DNA of 64,000 nt from Symbiodinium natans (taxonomy: Eukaryota > Sar > Dinophyceae > Suessiales > Symbiodiniaceae): assembly GCA_905221605.1 (NCBI GenBank), contig CAJNDS010002098.1, positions 545,374 to 609,373 of the forward strand, written 5' to 3'. The notes below the pieces were generated by a model. The model was not told the origin of the DNA. It saw nothing but the letters and a program-made list of their open reading frames with translations, and did not search any database. Position 1 is the first letter of the stretch. Each line of letters begins with the position of its first letter. This document shows, piece by piece, positions 20,203 to 29,150 of the stretch. Made by a program: the position numbers and the translations under genes.

Positions 20203-20888
20203 TAGCCCTTGGCTACTCTGGGATAGCCCCACTGGCTGATCACCATGGGGTAAGAACATTCGGTACGGCGAACACCGTGCGCCTCTACGCTGCACTGTGC
20301 AGTTGGCTGTGTCCCTTTAAGACCCCACTAGCTGATCACCATGGGGCAAACTGGCCTACCCTCCCTGCGGGAGGGGTCGGTACTGGTGGTTTACCGCATG
20401 TCTCGGTTATGACAATAGTCGAACATCGACCGCTGCGGTAGCCTTTGGCTACTCTTGGATAGCCCCACTGGCTGATCACCACGGGGTAAGAAGATTCAGT
20501 ACGGCGAACACCGTGTGCCTCTACGCTGCACTGTGCAGTTGGCTGTGGCCTATGCAGAAGCCCACTGGCTGATCACCATGGGGCATTATTTGCCCCACCC
20601 TCCCTGTGGGAGGGGTCGGCACTGGTGGTTTACCGCATGTCTCGGTTATCGACCGCTGCGGTAGCCTTTGGCTACTCTTGGATACCCCCACGGCTGATCA
20701 CCATGCGGGAAGAAGATTCAGTACGGCGAACACCGAGTGCCTCTACGCTGCACTGTGCAGTTGGCTGTGGCCTACCCACTGGCTGATCACCATGGGGCAA
20801 ACTGGCCTCCCCTCCCTGTGGGAGGGGTCGGCACTGGTGGTTTACCGCATGTCTTGGTTATGACAACAGTCGAACATCGACCGCTGTG
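20203..20888. repeat. Three-copy ~225-236 bp tandem repeat with internal hairpins
   Basis: Copies begin TAGCC(C/T)TTGGCTACTC at 20203, 20439 and 20662. Each holds one or two CTGGCTGATCACCATGGGG words, a CTGCACTGTGCAG inverted repeat, a CCCTCCC..GGGAGGG hairpin and the word GGTTTACCGCATGTCT. Copies differ mainly by small deletions. No clear long open frame is shared by all copies. The conserved small stems may mean structured RNA or simply a satellite-like repeat. Confidence 0.9.
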
Positions 20889-22080
20889 GCATTTCAAATA
20901 GACCGTCCGTCCTTGGAATGTCTGCCAAGACTACTGCGAGCATGCAGACATCCTGCCTGCAGGCACTCAACTTACTCAGATGATTACGTGATGGTGATTT
21001 TGACTTCTGGCACACAATCGCATTTTGCGATTCCCCCACTCGACTTGGTGCTGCATTGGCTCTGAACAGGGACTACATCGACGAGCTTGGGTACTGAGCG
21101 CGTGGGGTCTTATTAGTAGTTCCGCCGCCCCTCCTTGGTTTTTGGTTGGTTCTTGTGTTGCTGCTTGGTTGGTTTGGTTGTTTTCTTCTCCTTGGTTCCG
21201 CTGTTTCTTTCTGGCGACTCGTTTCACACCTAGTTGCGAGACCCACAAGACCGGCCTACTGTGCTACTGATGTAGTAAAGAGGCGCCCGCATTGAAAAAA
21301 AAGTTCCAAAAGGCCGCATCTCGGTCCGACATGCTCGACATCCACCCGCAGATCGTGGAGGAGCATGCTTGCTTGACCTTCGTCGATGTGCAGAAGGCCG
21401 GCAGAGCGAAGGTCTTGAGATTGTTTTTCCAGAGAGGATGGAAGCTGCTCGAGGAGTCTCGCTTGCTGATGATGAAGGCGCACTGCAGGATCCGCCGTGT
21501 TTTCGATGGAGATCTCCTTAAGAGCATCGACCCGGGGCACGATGTGAGCGACCCAAAGCCAGAAGAGAGTCGTGTAAGATGGTTGGGCGGGGACACGGAC
21601 AGCAGCGTCCTGCAGATCTTCAGAAGTTGTTCAACACCAGTTCCGGTCGTCCTGAAGAGTTTTAGTAGTTTCCAGAGAACAGTCGGAGAACTCGAAGCCT
21701 TTTCAGCGCTGTACAGGGGTTTGACCAGGCGTGAAAGTTTAGAGTAGGTTTCGTAAAGTGAATTTCCCGTACTCACATCTAAGCTATGCCTGTGTCGCGT
21801 GAATCCAATGCGCTCGAGGAACTTCCACATCCGCTTGCTTGGGCTGGATGTGCTGCAGAAACAACCCTCCGGAAGGGGATCATCAGGAGGAAGGTGGTGT
21901 GAAAATCGTGTTGCTGCTTTTGATGGCGAGCGGCCAAGCCCAGAACCGCGCTTGATTGATGCTTGAGCATGTTTTCCAACTTCTTTCGCATCGATTTGAG
22001 GCTCGGCCTGAGTTTGTCATCAGAGTGGAGCGATAGGGCCTGAGGCGGGCAGTCTGCGGCTTTGAGCAGCTTGCTTTCCA
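20889..22080 (-). pseudogene. Possible further remnants of the Polinton-like element
   Basis: Downstream of the integrase on the same strand, frames 21264-21830 (LYETYSKLSRLVKPLYSAEK, then TVLWKLLKLFRTTGTGVEQL) and 21256-21650 (LFWLWVAHIVPRVDALKEIS, then RLLEQLPSSLEKQSQDLRSA) look protein-like and could be joined by one frameshift near 21610-21640. An opposite-strand frame (21292-21747) of similar length also looks plausible, so the strand is uncertain. No domain recognised. 20889-21260 shows nothing identifiable. Confidence 0.25.
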
Positions 22081-22116
22081 CGTTGCTCTTTCGATTGCAT
22101 AGAGAATCTGCGCCTC

Positions 22117-23002
22117 TAATCCTCTGAGTCCACCTTCCTGAGGTCTCGTCGAACCAACTGATCTCCGGCCCAGTCCTCGAGGAAAAAGTAGGGCCCGCCG
22201 TCTGTATTTTCGATTCTGGCGACTGTGTAAACCCGCTCGCTCCACGCTACTTCCGTAACCCTGTAAGAGTCCCTGCTTTCGATAGGCTTGACCCTGACCC
22301 TAACGAGATCTCCCACGGCGATTTGAGGCCTCGCTCCGGCGTTCATCTTGACGTTGCGTTTCATCCTGGCCAAGGCCTTGTCAGCCGTCTCTGGATCCTT
22401 TTGCCCACCCCTTCCGAAAGCCTACGAACAAGTGCTTCTTTGATGGTCCTGATTGCACGTTCGACTACCGTAGCGTGACCCCTTGAAACCACTTTGTCGA
22501 TAGAGAAGTAGTCAAGTTTCTGTTTGAATTCATGCTTAAATTCGCTACCGTCATCACTGTAGACGGTGAGTGGTATGCCGAGATCCTTGACGACTTGATC
22601 CCACGCTCTGGATGCTGAGGCGGCATCTTTGTTGGCCAAGGGGATCGCTGTGAGCTTCTTGCTGAAAGTGTCAATCGCTACTAGCATGTACTTATACGGG
22701 CCTTGGGCGAAGGCGGTCATATCGGCGAGGTCCACTTGCAGCTGAAACATCGGCTCTGGAGGCACGAACCCGTTTTGCCCTCGTTCGGGTCTGTCTTGAC
22801 GCACTATCAGGTCGTTAAGGAACAGACGCACATCGCCTCGGCTGATTGTTTGATCGCGAGCTCTAGCCTGCCGCAGAGTTTGATCTAGGTTCCCGAAACC
22901 TGTCCTAGGGTTCGTGTAGACCTGCCTGATGATCTCGCGTTTTCTATCGGCTTCAACCATCTTTTCATGCCTTTCTTTCTTTAGCGCCAGCTCTGATCCC
23001 AT
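22117..23002 (-). pseudogene. Polinton/Maverick-type integrase, one frameshift
   Basis: Frame 1 (ATG at 23002) gives 213 codons. Residues 26-75 (RQVYTNPRTGFGNLDQTLRQ, then SRGDVRLFLND) match the N-terminal helical region of Polinton/Maverick integrases. The DDE core has Asp91 (VDLADM), Asp150 (YSDDGSEF) and Glu181 (VVERAIRTIK). Frame 2 (through 22373 to the stop at 22116) carries the C-terminal SH3/chromo-like tail: VGDLVRVRVKPI, then ERVYTVARI, then GPYFFLEDWAGDQLV. The frames are one base apart at about 22390-22400, next to an AAAA run, where VGK should run on into DPETADKALARM. Restoring frame would give about 295 residues, near the family's size. Such integrases insert double-stranded DNA elements. 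No polymerase B, protease or capsid gene is seen nearby. Confidence 0.75.
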
Positions 23003-23094
23003 CGACGCTGACAGCCGATTCGCAAGCAGCGTCTCAGAACAGAGATACAGGGGGTCTGCGCGAGTTCATAGCTGTGAAGGGGTCATAAGTGTTA

Positions 23095-23260
23095 GCATGA
23101 CTCAAACCGGGCGAGCCTGGGAATCAAACCGAGTGAGCCCCGGAATCAAACCGAGTGAACCCCGGAATCAAAAAGAGCGAACCGAGGAATCATAGTGGCG
23201 ACCCTGTGGCGACACAGTGGCGAAATGTGGCGACCTTGTGGCGACCCTGCCTTGCCACAG
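23095..23260. repeat. 21-bp GGAATCAAACCGAGTGAGCC array and GTGGCGAC repeats
   Basis: Four to five copies of a unit around GGAATCAAACCGAGTGAGCC (about 23095-23190) are followed by GTGGCGAC/TGTGGCGACC repeats (about 23203-23260). They lie at the 5' side of the integrase remnant. Confidence 0.85.
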
Positions 23261-23757
23261 CTGCCCTGCCACCTGTGCTGCTCTCTGCCACTGCTGCTGC
23301 TGCTGCTGCTGCTGCCACTGCTGCTCTGCCACTCCGCCCTGCTGCCCTATCACTGCTGCTGCCCTACCACTGCTGCCCTGCCACCCTACCCACTCTGTTA
23401 CTTCTGCTGCTCTCCAACTGCTGCCCTGCCATGCGATGCTGTTCTGTTCCGCTCTGCTGCCTGTTGCTGCGTTTTCCTGACGTTAACGAGAAAGTCGTTA
23501 AGGTGTAATTCGATTTGGGTGTGTGGGGGGGGAGATGCCAAACTTTTGCGACGGCCCTGCCACTGCTGCCCTGCCACTCCGCCACACTGCCCTGCCACTG
23601 CTGCCCTGCCACTGCCGCCCTGCCACTCCGCCCTGCTGCCCTGCCACTGCTGCCCTTGCCACCCCACTCCGCACTGCTGCTGCCACGCCACTCCGCCCTG
23701 CTGCCCTGCCACTGCTGCCCTGCCACTGCTGCCCTGCCACTGCCACCCTGCATTGTT
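23261..23757. repeat. CTGCCACTGCTGCC-rich array (two parts)
   Basis: Two blocks (about 23261-23465 and 23560-23757) of CTGCCACTGCTGCCCTGCCAC-type repeats with embedded CTG runs, separated by about 95 bp of unique sequence. Open in several frames on both strands (Leu/Cys/Pro-rich or Gly/Gln/Ala-rich), which are artefacts of the repeat. Confidence 0.9.
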
Positions 23758-23856
23758 GTCTAATTATTGAATCATTTTGAGTCATGATTGAGTCATCTTG
23801 AATCATTATTGAATCATCTTGAATCATTATTGAGTCATTATTGAGTCATTAATGGG
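23758..23856. repeat. TTGAATCATTA/TTGAGTCAT array
   Basis: About eight imperfect copies of an 11-15 bp unit built from ATTGA(A/G)TCAT. AT-rich and non-coding. Confidence 0.85.
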
Positions 23857-23869
23857 CCGTTTTTGAAAC

Positions 23870-24310
23870 AAGAAGGGGTTTTGCAGCGAAGTTGAGCGTT
23901 TTTTCCGCTTTAAAACATATATCCCTGCAGACTTACTCAGGTTGAAGGTGCTGTTTTGGAGCCAAGTTGAGCGTTTTTTCCACCAAAAATACATGCGCTG
24001 CAATTCTGCTCCGGTCGAAGGAAGCGTTTTTTTAAGCGTTTTTTTGGCCTAAAAGAAACCCATAATTCTTGCTCGGGTTGAAGGCGCTGTTTTGGAGCCA
24101 AGTTGAGCGTTTTTCAGCAATGAACACCTTCCCCTTACTCAGGTTGAAGGTGGTGTTTTTGGAGTCAAGTTGAGCGTTTTTTCAGCAATGAACACCTTCT
24201 CCTTACTCAGGTTGCAGGAGGTGTTTTAGGAGCCAAGTTGAGCGTTTTTTCAGCAATGAACACCTCCTCCTCACACCTCTCTCACTCAAAGAGCCATTTT
24301 GGAGCGTTTT
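23870..24310. repeat. ~70-bp tandem repeat with GTTGAGCGTTTTTT
   Basis: GTTGAGCGTTTTT recurs at about 23891, 23965, 24102, 24169 and 24237. It is followed in the later copies by CAGCAATGAACACCTTC and then CTTACTCAGGTTGAAGG and TGTTTTGGAGCCAA. The last three copies are spaced 67-68 bp apart; earlier ones are more diverged. The repeat ends about 530 bp upstream of the 816-residue gene. Confidence 0.85.
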
Positions 24311-24838
24311 GGAGCGTTTTTTTTGGCTCAAAAAAACCCCCCCAAAAGCCTAGTTTCGCTATTATTTGAACCCTTCCCTAAACCCTACACCTACTCTTAC
24401 AAGGGAATAAATACTTTCCCCGTGTTTTAAATTCGGGGGCTCTACAAAAAAGGGCAGGGTTCAGTGTCTCATGCTTGATAAACAAATGTCAGCGCCTCAA
24501 ATTTTTTGGCGCGACCCTTCCCTGAGCATGATAGCACCCTTCCAAGTCAAATTGGAACATCCTTGCCTCCCCATCCGTTTAAAACACCAGCATTCTTCTG
24601 CTCAAAACCTGAAAGTTTTTCCCGTCAGAGTTTCTGAGTGGTGTCTGCCAAGGTCATCCTTTTCGGCTCGCTTCCCTGTTGCTTTAGATCTCAAAAGACG
24701 GATGTAAGCGCACAACGCTTCTGCTTGCTTGAAGGGGGCAAACCACGAGGTCTGGCAACGTCAAAAATGCTGTAGTCGGCCATAGTCACCATAGTCCTCA
24801 AGTAAGGGCATCCGGGACACACAGACGCACTCTGCGCC
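24311..24838. other. Upstream region of the 816-residue gene
   Basis: No repeat array and no recognisable gene. A 78-codon frame (24471-24707) has no domain. No convincing TATA box or spliced-leader acceptor can be assigned, although pyrimidine-rich AG sites occur. Confidence 0.4.
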
Positions 24839-27289
24839 ATGGACTCAGCTCTGCCGGGCGAAGCAATGGATTCAGCTCTGCTTGCTGATGTTGCAGGTGG
24901 CGTAGATCAGGTCTGGCTCAGGCCAGTTGCGCCTGTCGGGATGAAAAGGTGTGCAGCCCGATCTTCAATCGCCATCAGCGTGCTTGCATCAATCAGCGTG
25001 ATGCTAGTTCTCATGTCGATGGTTTTTGCTCGACAGCCGCAGATTGCGCCTAAAGTTGTCCCACTCCTGCCGATCGAATTCGCTTTACACGGGGATCTTA
25101 CAAAGAAGCTTGACGCAGCAGACAGTTCGCAGAGCCAGGAAGAACAAAGCTCAGCAACCGACGAGAAGGCTGGTGAACTTACAGGAAAAGTGGTGGATAA
25201 CTATGTGAGCCTCGTGAAGTTTGCGAAAGACCCCAGTGTGTCAAGCGGAGCAGGCGCTCTTTCCTCAATTGGAGCAACGGCCCTATCAGTTCCAGCGCCC
25301 CCAGCATCGATTGTCGTAGGTGGGATTTTTTCGTTAGTCGGAGGCATTCTGGGACTCTTTGGCGGGGACACCGGTCCAAGCAACGCCGACCTTCTGGATG
25401 CGTTGCAGAAAGGGTTTGAGGCTGTAAACCATAGGCTGGACAGGATTGATGAGAAACTGGACAGGATTGATGAAAAGCTAGCGGTTTTGGCCTCTGCGAT
25501 AGATCAGCTAAACGCTGCTGTCGTCAGGCTCGGTCATACCCTAGAGGCGATCGAAAGTTTGGTCAAGGACATCCACACTGCAGTCGTCCTAAAAGCAAAC
25601 AGGATGACAGCAATTCAAGCAACTTTCCGTGCAGCGCTTGATTTCTTGAGGATCGGGCTCGATGAGCACAATTTTGATGTTTTTTTTGAGTATGTCAAGG
25701 CAAAGAAGATGGATTACGTGCAGGAAGTGTACGATACGTTTTCGCATGAAAACATTAGACGTTTCTTGGCAGCTGCGCGTAATGGTGGTGATCTTGGTGT
25801 CAGTGACTTCGCAGCAGCACTTGCCTACCAGAGTATTCTAGCCCGTCGCTTTGAACTGTATTGGATCCTTGTAATGGGCTCCATTTACTATGATGGCAAG
25901 CTTCGTTATAACGAAGAGAGCCTACTATTCACACAAGAAATGAGTAGTCAACTCGAGAAATACCAAGAGATTGTTCAGGACTTCGACATTGCCGACTTAG
26001 TCCGAATGAAAGACTCTGACCTTCGTACGTGCGAGGCGCACCGTGCAGCGCTCCGCGCGACAGGTAAGCCTGCTGAACATCCAATTCCGCAGCAAACGTT
26101 GGTTTGGTCTGACCGGATTATTTTCGGTGTGTTGGGCCTTCTGGATGGATGCGGCAATAGCGGCAGCAAAATAGCCCAGCAAACCATTGATTTGATCGAA
26201 GCCGCTGCTGGGGCATCTTTCCAGTTACATCATGCGTTGCGCAAGTTGGGTCTGGAGACACAAGACTCTCAGCTCCTATCGCTCAAAAAAATGCGCGACG
26301 ACAAAAAAGGTGCTTTGACGCCTTTCAATCTGAAGCACATAGGTGGTAGATGTGTCCAGCCAGACCAGGGAAGCACCGCGGCCTCAAACAACACCAGGCT
26401 TGTTCTATACAAAGGCTGCAACATGTCCAGGACAGCCCTATTGTACAACAGAATTTACAGTGCCGACGGCTACTTCCTCTTGCAGCACGCCAGTGGCAAG
26501 TGTGTCCAGCCATACCCCGGCAGTAACGACCCAGCGGACAACACCAAGCTGGTATTATCCGAGGACTGTGACACGTCTAGGCAAGCGCTTAAGTTTGAAA
26601 CTGTTCCTACGGGTGATGGTTATTTTTTCCTGAAGCACCGGAGCGGCAAGTGCGTCCACCCAGAAACAGGTGGTTATAGTCGGGATGTCCAGACAAAGCT
26701 CGTGTTGCGCGAGGGCTGTGACAAGTCTAGGCACGGGCTTCTTCTCACCATGATGTACGCGAACGTCGATCTCGACCCCAGATTCTCACAAGTGCTGAAT
26801 ACCGTTGGTTGGGTGCGCTTGGAGAGTTTGCAAGTTCCTGGATATTTCCTATGTGCAAAAGAGTTAAATGTTGACCAAGGTCTTTATCTTTGTCCACGAC
26901 ATCGGCTTGTGGATGGTCTCCATACTATTTTTTACATGACATTCAACCACATCGAGGGCAGCTTTCACTTGAGTATCTATGAATATATTGACGCAGGAGA
27001 TGGGCGTAGTGCTGTTGGAACGGATGCACATTTGGGCGTGAAGTCTGGCTTTCCCTGGCTTTCGCTCCAGAAGAATCGTTACCAGACGCGCTTCTATTTC
27101 TATGCAAAGGACAGTGGCGTCGGGATGGCAACTTACGGCAACGATAGAAACGAGTTCGACACTGAACCATTCCGAAATGGTCAAGATGATGTGAAATTCG
27201 TCGCGTTCCCAAACGACGAATGGGGTCCAGGCATTCTACAGAGTTCGGACAGTCCTACTAATAGATGGACGACGATCCTACCATACTAA
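24839..27289 (+). CDS. Membrane-anchored pore-former-like protein with three ricin-B-like repeats
   Basis: An intact, intronless 816-codon frame, by far the best gene here. Residues 44-64 form one hydrophobic segment after Arg/Lys (signal anchor or uncleaved signal). Residues 117-176 hold a Ser/Gly/Ala-rich hydrophobic stretch (GGIFSLVGGILGLFGG), followed by heptads HRLDRIDEKLDRIDEKL (198-214) and helices to about 470. This resembles the helical N-terminal half of pore-forming or Cry-like proteins. Residues 497-635 are three ~50-residue repeats (HIGGRCVQP, HASGKCVQP, HRSGKCVHP), each with a second Cys 22 residues later (505/527, 555/577, 605/627), typical of a ricin-B-type beta-trefoil that binds sugars. 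Residues 650-816 are beta-rich and unassigned. MDSAL is duplicated, so Met1 (24839) or Met10 (24866) could start it. Role (defence, predation, adhesion) is inferred, and toxicity is unproven. Confidence 0.85.
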   Translation: MDSALPGEAMDSALLADVAGGVDQVWLRPVAPVGMKRCAARSSIAISVLASISVMLVLMSMVFARQPQIAPKVVPLLPIEFALHGDLTKKLDAADSSQSQEEQSSATDEKAGELTGKVVDNYVSLVKFAKDPSVSSGAGALSSIGATALSVPAPPASIVVGGIFSLVGGILGLFGGDTGPSNADLLDALQKGFEAVNHRLDRIDEKLDRIDEKLAVLASAIDQLNAAVVRLGHTLEAIESLVKDIHTAVVLKANRMTAIQATFRAALDFLRIGLDEHNFDVFFEYVKAKKMDYVQEVYDTFSHENIRRFLAAARNGGDLGVSDFAAALAYQSILARRFELYWILVMGSIYYDGKLRYNEESLLFTQEMSSQLEKYQEIVQDFDIADLVRMKDSDLRTCEAHRAALRATGKPAEHPIPQQTLVWSDRIIFGVLGLLDGCGNSGSKIAQQTIDLIEAAAGASFQLHHALRKLGLETQDSQLLSLKKMRDDKKGALTPFNLKHIGGRCVQPDQGSTAASNNTRLVLYKGCNMSRTALLYNRIYSADGYFLLQHASGKCVQPYPGSNDPADNTKLVLSEDCDTSRQALKFETVPTGDGYFFLKHRSGKCVHPETGGYSRDVQTKLVLREGCDKSRHGLLLTMMYANVDLDPRFSQVLNTVGWVRLESLQVPGYFLCAKELNVDQGLYLCPRHRLVDGLHTIFYMTFNHIEGSFHLSIYEYIDAGDGRSAVGTDAHLGVKSGFPWLSLQKNRYQTRFYFYAKDSGVGMATYGNDRNEFDTEPFRNGQDDVKFVAFPNDEWGPGILQSSDSPTNRWTTILPY

Positions 27290-27790
27290 GAATCGACACT
27301 CGTCTCAAGCCGTCCGGCGCGACCTTCGACCTTCTCGAAAAGCCTGCGGGAAGCGCACGTTCTTCCCACCGCTTGGTGCCGAGCGATTTAGGAGAGAGCT
27401 TGCACGTTGCCTTTAGCACAAACTATAATTACCTGAGGAACCCCAAACCTAGCAGTTTCACAACCACAGACCTCTAGAAGCTTAGTTTCACCGTGGGGGG
27501 GCAAGCTGCATGCGACGCACCTTATTCGGCAGCTTAGAAAAAGAAGCGCGAGTGATCTTGCATTTGCGTTAGAGCAGGCAAGGCAAGGGAAGCACTGAAC
27601 AACCGAGTGTAGGGCTCAAGGTCAAGGGGCGACAAATCCTGTGAGCAGTTGTTGGGTTCCTTTGGTTGAACATGAGTTCACATGAGTTGTACATGAGTCC
27701 ACACGAGTTGTACATGAGTTTTACACGAGTCCACATGAGTTGTACATGAGTTGTACATAAGTGGTACATGAATGCATGAGTAGAAGTTAG
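27290..27790. repeat. Downstream region with (CA)CATGAGTTGTA repeats
   Basis: After the stop at 27289 there is about 370 bp with no clear gene. Then about 27668-27780 holds ten or so variants of ACATGAGTTGT/CACACGAGT in tandem. No AATAAA-type polyadenylation signal stands out. Confidence 0.7.
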
Positions 27791-28054
27791 GGTTTAGGTA
27801 TAGTTGCAGTTAGTTTTGCAGGGAAGAGATTCACCGCCCCCTTCAAGCAAAAGTTTCGAGCGCTGCTGTGAGAGGTTGCAGGTTTGCAGACTTCATTGTA
27901 GAGGTGATCGTCGGCCACAGCTAAACACGGCTTTTGCGACACTTTGCGAGCTCTGGGATTGTACGCGTTGTCTTGGTGATCATGGTGATCATTCCCCAAA
28001 CAGTTCTACTGTTGGGGTCCTAAATTCGTTTAAGGAATTGCCGGCATTCTGGTG

Positions 28055-28400
28055 AGCATTGCCGGGTTCCTGGGCACCACGTCTCCCTTTGTCCCCCTTT
28101 GTCTCCCTTCATGTGGGTGGCCTTTGCCGGGTTCCTGGGCGTCTTGTCTCTGTCTCCCTTTGTCTCCCTTTGTGTCCCTTCATGCGGGTGGCCTTTGCCG
28201 GGTTCCTGAGCGTCTTGTCTTCCTTTGTTTTCCTTTGTCTCCCTTTTTGTCTCCCATCCGTGGGTTGCCTTGCCGGGTTCCTGGGCGTCTTGTCTCCCTT
28301 TTTCTCCCCTTGTCTCCCTTTGTCTCCCTTTATGTGGGTGGCCTTTGCCGGGTTCTTGAGCGTCTTGTCTTCCTTTGCACAAAAGCAAACTGCTTATGAG
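28055..28400. repeat. 65-76 bp minisatellite, five copies
   Basis: GCCGGGTTCCTG recurs at 28061, 28126, 28196, 28272 and 28346. Each copy is followed by GTCTCCCTTTGTCTCCCTTT of variable length and then ATGTGGGTGGCCTTT. Length differences come from the number of CCCTTTGTCT subrepeats. The ~115-180 codon frames across it are repeat translations. Confidence 0.9.
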
Positions 28401-28529
28401 CTTCTGCTTTGTGTGGGTGTGCTCTCGCTTACCTCCGTCAAAAACTTGGCATATGTGAGTCAGATCGCAGGGCTGAACCCATCTGCCATGAGCCGGCAGG
28501 CTGGCAGTCTCACAGCAGGCAGAGTAGTG

Positions 28530-29150
28530 CCCCTGGCAGTCGCGTGCGGTGGCTCGCGTGCTGTGGCTCGCGTGCGGGCTCGCCTGCGGTGGCTCGCGTG
28601 AGGTTGGCTCGCGTGCGATGGCTCACTTGCGGTGGTTCGCCAGTTCTTGGTTTGCAACAAACCTTTAGGTTCCTGCGTTGTCAATTGTTGCCCCGACCGA
28701 TTCAGGTGCGGTGGCGGTGGCTCGCGTGCGGTGGCTCGCGTGCGGTGGCTCGCGTGCGGTGGCTCACGTGCGGCTCGCACGTGGTGGCTCGCGCGCGGTG
28801 GTTCGCCATTTCTAGCTTTATTGCCTGTGTGAGTACCGTGCAAACTCCCTAGGGTTATGAAGTCTGGCTGGAGCAAACTGTGTGAGTACCGTGCAAACTC
28901 CCTAGGGTTATGAAGTCTGGCTGGAGCAAACCTTTAGGCTCCTGTGTTGTCAATTGTTGCCCCAGCCAATTAAGGTGTTGTGGCTCGCGTGCGGTGGCTC
29001 GCGTGCTGTGGCTTGCGTGCAGTGGCTCGCGCGCGGTGGCTCGTGAAACTCCGTAAAGGTTCTGATGTCTGGCTGGAACTAACTAACCTTTAGGTTCCTG
29101 CGTTGTCGGTTGTTGCCCCAGCCAAGTTAGGTGCGGTGGCTCGCGTGTAG
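28530..29150. repeat. GTGGCTCGCGTGCG arrays within a larger compound repeat
   Basis: Blocks of GTGGCTCGCGTGCG (about 28545-28650, 28705-28810, 28980-29045, 29130-29150) alternate with a segment TTTAGGTTCCTGCGTTGTCA/ATTGTTGCCCC (about 28665, 28932 and 29090). A segment around GTGAGTACCGTGCAAACTCC is directly duplicated (about 28828 and 28881). The whole is a higher-order repeat with three to four blocks. Confidence 0.85.

Noticed and set aside
23195-23827. Leu/Pro/Cys-rich and Gln/Gly-rich frames of 100-190 codons
   Set aside because: They are translations of the CTGCCACTGCTGCC array in several frames.
24291-24345. Dinoflagellate spliced-leader-like sequence (CCATTTTGG.. and TTTTGGCTCA)
   Set aside because: The two words are separated by repeats of GGAGCGTTTT and do not form the continuous leader; similarity is coincidental.
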